Assembly: GCA_964584755.1 (NCBI GenBank)
Contig: CAZPAV010000001.1
Coordinates: 1-64,000 of the forward strand
Source: CAZPAV01 sp964584755
GTDB lineage: Bacteria; Actinomycetota; Acidimicrobiia; Spongiisociales; UBA5794
DNA: 64,000 nt
Direction of reading: 5' to 3'
A model generated the notes under the pieces. The model saw nothing but the letters and a program-made list of their open reading frames with translations. It made no database searches and had not been told where the DNA came from. The position numbers were made by a program, and so were the translations under genes. Positions 58,270 through 64,000 of this stretch are shown here, piece after piece. Numbering within the stretch: position 1 is the first letter of the stretch; every line of letters begins with the position of its first letter.

Positions 58270-58585
58270 AAGCTTACTCGTGAGCGATCGCGCTTGTCCA
58301 CCGGAGCCGGGGCGTCGTCGCTCGCGCCGGTTGCCACCTCTCCGCCACCCTCCGAGACGCGCGGCTTCGCGGATGCACGGGGAAGGATCCTCCCTCGCCG
58401 CGGTGGTCGGCTCCGATCGGTGGTCGCCCCGCGACCCACGGGAGGGAGCCGGTGATCCCGGCGCGGCTCATGGAGTGATCCCCGGCGGTACGAGGGACCG
58501 GTGACCGACTCCGATCGGTCGGGCCGTCGGCGGTGTCGGCCGGTCACGGGTCACCCGAGTGCTCGGCCGGCGAGGAACGACAGCT
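58270..58585. other. Intergenic region with short inverted repeats
   Basis: Between the importer operon promoter and the end of the sensor gene. It contains GTGACCG at 58501-58507 paired with CGGTCAC at 58541-58547, and CCGATCGG at 58510-58517 with a related CCGATCGG at 58408-58415. These could terminate the sensor transcript. No gene is evident. Confidence 0.4.
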
Positions 58586-60037
58586 CTACGCAGACGCCCG
58601 CCGGACGGTGCCGAGCTCCTCGATCACGACCATTCCCGTCCGTGTTCCCTCGCCGAGGTAGAGGTCTTGGAGCACGTGACCGTCTGCATCGACTTCCAGG
58701 TATCCGCGCGGGCTGCAGAACCGACTCCCGCGGAGCCTGCGCATGACCGCCAGTCCTTCGGTCGTACCCGCTTCGCGCGCAGCCCTCGACCACAGATGCA
58801 GTGCGTCGTAGACGCCCTCCGCGACCCCCGAGACCGGCGGGGCGCAATCACCGAATCGGGCGCGGTACCGGGACAGGAAGCGGCGGTTCTGTGTCGTCTG
58901 GAGGTTCGAGAAGTAGCCGAGCACGTTCCACATGCCACGAGCAACCTCGCCGAGATGTTCACAGGACGCGTCGTCGAGGAGCGGAGCGAACGTCCGGATC
59001 GAGGAACGAAAGCCCGACCTCGCGAACTCGCGCTCGAAGCGAACCTGATCCTGTCCGACGAAGCTCGACACCACGTGCTCGACGCCGGCGGAGCCGATCG
59101 CGTCCACGACGGGAGCGAATGTCCGGGATCCCAAGGGAAGATACGACTCGCCGACCACGACCCCACCCATGTTCTCGATGATCGCCCGCGACATCCGCCC
59201 GATGGCTCGAGGCCACGAGTAGTCGTTGCCACCGAGGTACCAGCGTGACCCGCCCGTTTGCGCCGCGAGTCGCGGCAGGGCCCGATAGAGCTGGTCCACG
59301 GGAGTCTCCCCGAGTTGGAGCAGGAGAGGATGGGAGGCCATCGGCTCGCTCGTGGGCGCGTAGAGGAACGGGACCCCGGCGCGAACACACATTCGATGGA
59401 CCGCCGCGAACGTCGCCGAGCTGTGCATGCCCACGACGGCGCGGACGCGTGCCACGTCCAAGAGCCGCCGCATGGAGACGATGCCCGTGGCGGTGTCGGT
59501 ACTGTCGTCGGCAACGACGATCCGGAGCGGTCGACTCTGGATGCCTCCGTCGGCGTTCACCTCGTCGGCTGCGAGCTCGGCACAGTTGACCGCGCCCCGA
59601 CCGAAGATACCCGCCGACCCCGACAGCGACACGAGGAGGCCGATCCTCACCTCGTGATCGCGCCGAGTCTCACACACTTCCAGACCGAGGTGCTCCAACA
59701 TCCAGGCCACGGTGGATCCGTCGACTTCGACGACGAGGCGCAAGTCGGTTCCCTCGGCCGAGGGTCGGAGCCGACAGATCACCCGGCCCGACCAGGGGGC
59801 CTCGTGGACGAGCTCGATCCGACGGTATGGCACCACGTCGAGGATCCGCGCGACTCCGTCCACCGGCTCCAGGCCGCCGAGTGGTACCGCGAGCCGAACC
59901 AACGCCCCACGTTCGAGGCGGCCGATGTGAGCACCGAAGAGCCACCCGAGCGAGTCGTCCCCGGCACCGAACCGCTCGAAGAGGGCCATGGGCGAGAGGC
60001 TGAGCCGGATGTCGCTGGAAAACACGAGGTTGGCCAT
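58586..60037 (-). CDS. SRPBCC domain fused to a cytoplasmic AmiC-like periplasmic-binding fold
   Basis: The 483-residue protein has no signal peptide. Residues 1-120 look like an SRPBCC/AHSA1-type ligand-binding domain (MANLVFSSDIRLSLSPMALF; VPYRRIELVHEAPWSGRVIC; VVEVDGSTVAWMLEHLG). Residues about 130-483 are a type I periplasmic-binding fold beginning VRIGLLVSLSGSAGIFGRGA, closely similar to the importer's own binding protein (GGNDYSWPRAIG, AVVGMHSSATFAAV). Cytoplasmic AmiC of Pseudomonas is such a fold and senses amides to control an amidase. The ATG at 60037 follows the ArsR stop by 13 bases. I infer a sensor for the amide imported and hydrolysed by this operon. Confidence 0.82.
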   Translation of the reverse strand: MANLVFSSDIRLSLSPMALFERFGAGDDSLGWLFGAHIGRLERGALVRLAVPLGGLEPVDGVARILDVVPYRRIELVHEAPWSGRVICRLRPSAEGTDLRLVVEVDGSTVAWMLEHLGLEVCETRRDHEVRIGLLVSLSGSAGIFGRGAVNCAELAADEVNADGGIQSRPLRIVVADDSTDTATGIVSMRRLLDVARVRAVVGMHSSATFAAVHRMCVRAGVPFLYAPTSEPMASHPLLLQLGETPVDQLYRALPRLAAQTGGSRWYLGGNDYSWPRAIGRMSRAIIENMGGVVVGESYLPLGSRTFAPVVDAIGSAGVEHVVSSFVGQDQVRFEREFARSGFRSSIRTFAPLLDDASCEHLGEVARGMWNVLGYFSNLQTTQNRRFLSRYRARFGDCAPPVSGVAEGVYDALHLWSRAAREAGTTEGLAVMRRLRGSRFCSPRGYLEVDADGHVLQDLYLGEGTRTGMVVIEELGTVRRASA

Positions 60038-60050
60038 GGACCCCTGCTCT

Positions 60051-60395
60051 CTACCCGGTCTCCTCGAGCGACTCGGCGTCCGCACGGTCGTCGACGACGC
60101 TGGCGGCCAGGCGCTCGAGCGAGTCTCGATAGACCGACATGAGGAAGTCGATCACCGCATCCGCCCGATTCGGCCCGAGCGAGTACATCCGATACCGGCC
60201 TTCGTTGCGACTCTCGACGAGATTGGCCATCCGCAGGATCCTGAGATGCGCCGACACGGCGTTCCGTGTCATCTGGGGGAACGACTCGGCGATCTCGGTC
60301 ACACTCATCGACTCGCGCTGGCCGATCAGCCGCAGGATCTCTCGGCGCGTCGGGTCCGCGAGGGTGTGAAAGATCGTGTCGTCGTGGGTTTCCAT
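60051..60395 (-). CDS. ArsR-family transcriptional regulator
   Basis: A 114-residue winged-helix protein: DTIFHTLADPTRREILRLIG, then MSVTEIAESFPQMTRNAVSA HLRILRMANLVESRNEGRYR (two adjoining segments) and a C-terminal helix with FLMSVYRDSLERLA. It has no metal-binding Cys motif, and belongs to the subgroup commonly paired with SRPBCC proteins. Here the partner is fused to an AmiC-like sensor. Candidate targets are its own promoter and the palindrome at 58254-58269. Confidence 0.88.
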   Translation of the reverse strand: METHDDTIFHTLADPTRREILRLIGQRESMSVTEIAESFPQMTRNAVSAHLRILRMANLVESRNEGRYRMYSLGPNRADAVIDFLMSVYRDSLERLAASVVDDRADAESLEETG

Positions 60396-60687
60396 GTCCC
60401 TGCTAGCTGTCGACGTGTGCTCAGATCAATACATGTTACCAGTTGCTTCGCCGCCGCGCCGAACCATCGCCGCGGAGCGCGGAGAGCCGCTGCGTCTGGG
60501 GGTGGCTCGCGTCTGCGTCCGGGGGACGAATCGGCGTGGAAGCTCAGGCGCACACCACACCCGAGAACGGTCCCCTGCCGCCATCCATCGCGCCAACCGG
60601 CCCGACCGGCTCCCACAGAGAGGATGGAGCCCCCATGACATCATCCCGGCCCCCAGAGCGGTCCCGTCGAGACATGGGCCGGGCGGA

Positions 60688-60990
60688 CTAGGCCCCGCCT
60701 GCCCGGCGCCGGAAACCTCCCCGGGTCGACCGACGGCGAGGCGCCACCACGTCCAGCGCCGCCTCGACCTCTGCGCTCCCCACGACACCCTCGGCGAGGA
60801 TCCGACCGTCGCCGGTTCGCAGCACGGGAATCCGCTCCCCGAAGTCGCGCACGAGACGATCGTCCTCCTCGATGTCGCGGACGACGACGGCGACCCCGGC
60901 CCGCTCGGCCGCCGGTCGGAGGAGCCCGAGCGTGGCGTCACAGAGGTGGCAGCCCGGGCGCGAGAGGAGCTCCAGCACCGGGGCGCTCAT
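60688..60990 (-). CDS. Glutaredoxin-like thioredoxin-fold protein (DUF836 type)
   Basis: A 100-residue protein with the CxxC active site in LLSRPGCHLCDATLGLLRPA, a following RDIEEDDRLVRDFGERIPVL with the cis-Pro, and a GxV strand (AEGVVGSAEVEAALD). It is probably a dithiol reductant or carrier for an unknown target. The C-terminus is Arg-rich. It is divergent from the small membrane protein gene at 61015. Confidence 0.8.
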   Translation of the reverse strand: MSAPVLELLSRPGCHLCDATLGLLRPAAERAGVAVVVRDIEEDDRLVRDFGERIPVLRTGDGRILAEGVVGSAEVEAALDVVAPRRRSTRGGFRRRAGGA

Positions 60991-61014
60991 CGCGTCGCTA
61001 CCCTGACGAGGTCC

Positions 61015-61110
61015 ATGCGTCCCTTCACCGCCCTCGCCGTCGCCGGCCTCCTCGCCCTCATCGTCGGCGCGTTCCTCCTCAAACTCCTCACCTCCGGGCT
61101 CACCCCCTAG
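61015..61110 (+). CDS. 31-residue single-helix membrane protein
   Basis: The product is MRPFTALAVAGLLALIVGAF followed by LLKLLTSGLTP, a single hydrophobic helix with a positive N-terminus. TACCCT ends ten bases before the ATG and GAGG lies just before it. Its last 11 bases overlap the 3' end of the convergent SAM hydrolase gene. Function unknown. Confidence 0.5.
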   Translation: MRPFTALAVAGLLALIVGAFLLKLLTSGLTP

Positions 61111-61954
61111 GCGACCCGGCCGGTCGCACGTCGATCCGCCGGGAGGCGGGGCGCCGCATCGTCACCGCGACGCGGGGACCGAGGGGGAACGTCTCGTCGG
61201 CCCGCCCGTCGCGGACGGCGATCGCCACCTGCCCCGACGCGTCCACGTACACGAGGCCCTCTCCCGAGGCCACGGCGCCGTAGACGTCGACCCAGGGGAC
61301 GCGGAACGAGGTCCCGCCGATCCCCAGCTCGATCTCGTCACCCGGCTCCACACCCAACGCCTCCAGATCGTCCGGCGTGACGTTCGTCGCGGCGTTCCCG
61401 AACCGGTCCACCCACAGCACCTCCCCGAGGAGCCCGCCCTCGCCGTCCGGCTCGGCGAGCGGCAGAACCAGAGGCGTCACCGCGGCCGGCTCGATCGGAG
61501 GTCCCAGCTCGTCGATGCCGTGGAGACCGGCGGCGAGCACCGCGGCCGCCGGAGCGAAGACGTCCCGCCCGGCGAAGGTTGCTCCCGCGGCGGGGATGCG
61601 GAACCGCGCCTCCTCGATGGAGACGATCCGGTCGGCGCCACCCACCATGGCTACCGCCGGCGCGAGGAGCCCGTTGTCGGGTCCGACGAAGATCCCCTTC
61701 TCGGTGCGGGCCGCCAGCGCCCGCCGCGTGGTCCCCACGCCCGGGTCCACCACGGCGAGGATCACGCCGTCGGGGAGGTACTGCACCGCCCGCAGCAGGG
61801 CGAGGGCTCCCGCCCGCACGTCCCCCGGCGGCACCTCATGGAGGACGTCGATGACCCGGACCTGCGGCGCGATCCGGGCGATGACCCCGTGGACGACCCC
61901 GACGAACTCGTCCTGGTGGCCGAAGTCCGACAGGAAGGAGACGTAGCCGCTCAT
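61100..61954 (-). CDS. SAM hydroxide adenosyltransferase family (DUF62) protein
   Basis: A 284-residue protein of the fluorinase/chlorinase/DUF62 family. N-terminal MSGYVSFLSDFGHQDEFVGV, VVDPGVGTTRRALAARTEKG, and GPDNGLLAPAVAMVGGADRI carry the conserved Asp and substrate residues; the C-terminal domain has LWVDRFGNAATNVT. Most bacterial members use water to split S-adenosylmethionine to adenosine and methionine. It overlaps the upstream HMG-CoA lyase-like gene by four bases; no metabolic link is evident. Confidence 0.88.
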   Translation of the reverse strand: MSGYVSFLSDFGHQDEFVGVVHGVIARIAPQVRVIDVLHEVPPGDVRAGALALLRAVQYLPDGVILAVVDPGVGTTRRALAARTEKGIFVGPDNGLLAPAVAMVGGADRIVSIEEARFRIPAAGATFAGRDVFAPAAAVLAAGLHGIDELGPPIEPAAVTPLVLPLAEPDGEGGLLGEVLWVDRFGNAATNVTPDDLEALGVEPGDEIELGIGGTSFRVPWVDVYGAVASGEGLVYVDASGQVAIAVRDGRADETFPLGPRVAVTMRRPASRRIDVRPAGSPRG

Positions 61955-62880
61955 CGGGGCCACCATCCCGCCCGGCCCAGGGCCCCCGGCAGGACCCTCC
62001 CCAGCCGGTCCCCGAGCCACCGACCCGTCGCCACGACCTGCTCCGGGTCGACGCCGGTGGCGATCCCGGAACGCTCGAGGAGGTAGAGCACGTCCTCGGT
62101 GGCGACGTTCCCCGTGGCGTCGGGGGCGAACGGGCATCCCCCCGCCCCGCCCACCGACGCGTCGACGACGCGGACTCCGTGCTCGATCGCCGTCCAGACG
62201 TTCGCCACCCCCGTATGGCGGGTGTCGTGGAAGTGGACGCGCAGTCCGACGGATCCCACCGCGGCGCGCACCGCGGCGATCCTCCTCGCCACGTCCTCGG
62301 GGACCGCGACCCCGATCGTGTCCCCGAGGGCGACCTCGCTCGCCCCCGCCGCCGCGGCCCGACCCGCCAACGCCGCGACGGTCGCGACCGGGACCTCTCC
62401 ATCGTACGGACACCCGAAGGCGACCGAGATGGTCACCGTGGTCCGCCGCCCGGCGGCGCTCGCCTCGGGGAGCATGGCCTCGATCTCGCCCATCGTCTCC
62501 TCCGGCGTCGCCCCCGCGTTCGCCCGGTTGAATCCCGCGGAGGCCCCGACGACGAAGTTCACCTCGTCGACGACGGTGGCGAGGGCACGCTCCAACCCGC
62601 GTCGATTGAGGACGAGACCGATGTAGCTCACGCCCTCGGGACTGGGGCCGAGCGCATCGAGCACGGCTTCGGCGTCGGCCATCTGCGGCACCCGACCCGG
62701 GTGGACGAAGCTCGCCACCTCGATCCGCCGCAGGCCGGCGACGCGGAGGCGCTCGACGAGCTCCACCTTCGTCTCCGTCGCCAGGACGGCGTCCTCGTTC
62801 TGCAGCCCGTCACGCGCCCCCACCTCCACCAGGGTGACGCGGGGCGGGAGGTCGGGTCCGGCTCTCGATCCTTCGGGCAT
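61951..62880 (-). CDS. Hydroxymethylglutaryl-CoA lyase-like enzyme
   Basis: A 309-residue DRE-TIM metallolyase. RVTLVEVGARDGLQNEDAVL is the catalytic first strand, VHFHDTRHTGVANVWTAIEH carries the metal His pair, and GGAGGCPFAPDATGNVATED is the HMG-CoA lyase signature with its active-site Cys. It should cleave a 3-hydroxy-acyl-CoA such as HMG-CoA to acetoacetate and acetyl-CoA, as in leucine breakdown. The ATG at 62880 follows GGGGAGG. Confidence 0.9.
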   Translation of the reverse strand: MPEGSRAGPDLPPRVTLVEVGARDGLQNEDAVLATETKVELVERLRVAGLRRIEVASFVHPGRVPQMADAEAVLDALGPSPEGVSYIGLVLNRRGLERALATVVDEVNFVVGASAGFNRANAGATPEETMGEIEAMLPEASAAGRRTTVTISVAFGCPYDGEVPVATVAALAGRAAAAGASEVALGDTIGVAVPEDVARRIAAVRAAVGSVGLRVHFHDTRHTGVANVWTAIEHGVRVVDASVGGAGGCPFAPDATGNVATEDVLYLLERSGIATGVDPEQVVATGRWLGDRLGRVLPGALGRAGWWPR

Positions 62881-62969
62881 GGGTCCTCCCCGGCGGCCTG
62901 CCGTCGCCCGATTATCCCATCCGCGCGGTCGGCGACCCCCACGCCCCCCGACGACTACCCTCCACGCCG

Positions 62970-63962
62970 ATGCCGACCCTCCGCCTCTTCGCCAATCTCC
63001 GGGAAGCTGCCGGATCCTCCAGCGTGGAGATCCCGGGGGCGACGGTCGGCGAGGTCCTCGAGAGCGCGACGGCGCGTTTCGGAGCGCGGTTCGCCGCCGG
63101 GCTCGAGACGGCACGCGTGTGGGTGAACGGGGAGCCCGCCGACGGGGAGACCCCGGTGGAGGACGGCGACGAGATCGCGCTCATCCCCCCCGTCTCCGGA
63201 GGCGCCACCGCCACCCGGCCGACGATCCGCACCGACACGACCGTCCTCCCCTTCCTCCTCGTGACGACGGTCCTCGTCGCGGGGTGGATCCCGCTACGCT
63301 GGTTCGCGCTCGTCGCCGTCGGCACGGTCATCGCCTGGGCCTGGGACCTCACCGACACCGGCCGCCGGATCGCCGTCGGCGCCGCGGTGTACCCCGCGCT
63401 CCTCGCCGCCGTCTCCGGAGCCGTGGCCACCTACGCCTGGGGGTTCCCCGGTCTCGCCGGAGGACTCGCCTTGGGAGTCGCCGCCGCGGCGGCCTGGCCC
63501 GTCTTCGACGCACGCACCCGGGCGCCGCAGGCCGTCGCGGCCACGGTCACGGTGGCCTTCGTGGCGGCCACCGGAGCGGGGGGGCTGGTGCTGCTCCGCA
63601 TGATGGGGACCCCCGTCGTCGTCGCCTACGTCGCCATCGCCGTCGTCGGCATGGCGGCCGCCACCGTCGCCCAGGCGACCGGTGGGAAGGTGCAGTCCTT
63701 CGATCCCAACGTCGGGGCCCTCCTCGGCAGCCTCCTCTCGGGGGTCGCCGTCGGGCTGGTCGCCGCCGACATCGAGCTCGCCGCCGCCATGCTCGGTGCG
63801 GTCGCCACCGCGGCGGGACTCATCGCCGGCCGGGCATTCGGATCCATGCTCCGCTCCGGCGCCGTCCTGCACACGGCGGCGAGCCCCGGTGTCCTCGCCG
63901 CCATCGACGGCTTCGTCATCGCCGCGCCACTCTTCTGGCTGACGCTCTGGGTGTTCGGCTGA
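62970..63962 (+). CDS. MoaD-like ubiquitin-fold domain fused to a polytopic membrane domain
   Basis: The 330-residue protein begins with a full MoaD/ThiS fold (1-78): MPTLRLFANLREAAGSSSVE, WVNGEPADGETPVEDGDEIA and LIPPVSGG, whose terminal Gly-Gly is normally free for thiocarboxylation. Here a short linker and about eight membrane helices follow. The last part (GRAFGSMLRSGAVLHTAASP, then GVLAAIDGFVIAAPLFW) recalls the C-terminus of CdsA-type phosphatidate cytidylyltransferases, but the catalytic acids and Lys are not evident. TACCCT ends eight bases before the ATG, suggesting a leaderless mRNA. Function unknown. Confidence 0.75.
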   Translation: MPTLRLFANLREAAGSSSVEIPGATVGEVLESATARFGARFAAGLETARVWVNGEPADGETPVEDGDEIALIPPVSGGATATRPTIRTDTTVLPFLLVTTVLVAGWIPLRWFALVAVGTVIAWAWDLTDTGRRIAVGAAVYPALLAAVSGAVATYAWGFPGLAGGLALGVAAAAAWPVFDARTRAPQAVAATVTVAFVAATGAGGLVLLRMMGTPVVVAYVAIAVVGMAAATVAQATGGKVQSFDPNVGALLGSLLSGVAVGLVAADIELAAAMLGAVATAAGLIAGRAFGSMLRSGAVLHTAASPGVLAAIDGFVIAAPLFWLTLWVFG

Positions 63963-64000
63963 CCGCAGGCGGTCTCCGGTACCGTCGGGTTGGCCCGACC

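Noticed and set aside
1..64000. CRISPR arrays, rRNA genes, insertion sequences or transposase genes
   Set aside because: No regularly spaced repeats, rRNA-like segments, terminal inverted repeats with transposase motifs, or integrase/recombinase motifs were seen on either strand.

Overview
The window is very GC-rich (roughly 70% by eye). Genes are tightly packed, with many ATGA, GTGA and TGATG stop/start overlaps, frequent GTG starts, and start codons often placed 6-9 nt after a TANNNT box (leaderless-type promoters). Together with a complete 14-subunit complex I, an A-type cytochrome c oxidase, a split-cytochrome-b quinol:cytochrome c reductase, Rex and DtxR regulators, this points to an aerobic actinobacterium, probably a deep branch such as Acidimicrobiia. 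The lineage is an inference.

Region 1 (about 1-5.0 kb) is an accessory and partly decayed segment. It lies between two near-identical copies of the 3' half of a tRNA-Arg gene. It holds a BTAD/SARP-type regulator, a DUF1059 small protein, a lipoprotein, and three genes broken by frameshifts or an in-frame stop. A PIN-toxin/antitoxin pair with a perfect operator palindrome follows at 5.2-5.9 kb.

Region 2 (6.1-17.8 kb) is an alpha-glucoside utilisation locus: GH65 phosphorylase, beta-phosphoglucomutase, an AglEFGK-like ABC importer, a LacI-type repressor with two matching operators, and a GH13 alpha-glucosidase. The permease AglF carries a large extra membrane domain.

Region 3 (17.8-21.0 kb) has a membrane protein, a DtxR-like regulator with an altered metal site, and a bactofilin-like/membrane hybrid protein.

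Region 4 (21.0-35.8 kb) is nuoA-N in canonical order on the minus strand. Region 5 (35.9-51.6 kb) continues the respiratory chain: a cupredoxin-like membrane protein, ctaC-D-F-E (A2-like oxidase), an Rrf2 Fe-S regulator, a geranylgeranyl-reductase-family enzyme (possibly menaquinone saturation), an anchored cytochrome c, and a cbb3 subunit I-like/CcoO fusion that has lost its CuB and heme b3 histidines. Divergent from these is a reductase operon with a ferredoxin, split cytochrome b, Rieske protein and diheme cytochrome c. It ends at rex. NADH-to-oxygen electron transfer is therefore encoded almost contiguously.

Region 6 (52.2-60.4 kb) is a branched-chain-amino-acid-type ABC importer with an amidase, headed by an ArsR regulator and an unusual SRPBCC/AmiC-like fusion sensor. 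It looks like a ligand-responsive amide uptake and hydrolysis system. Region 7 (60.7-64 kb) holds a glutaredoxin-like protein, a small membrane protein, a SAM-hydroxide adenosyltransferase-family protein, an HMG-CoA lyase-like enzyme, and a MoaD-like domain fused to a polytopic membrane domain.
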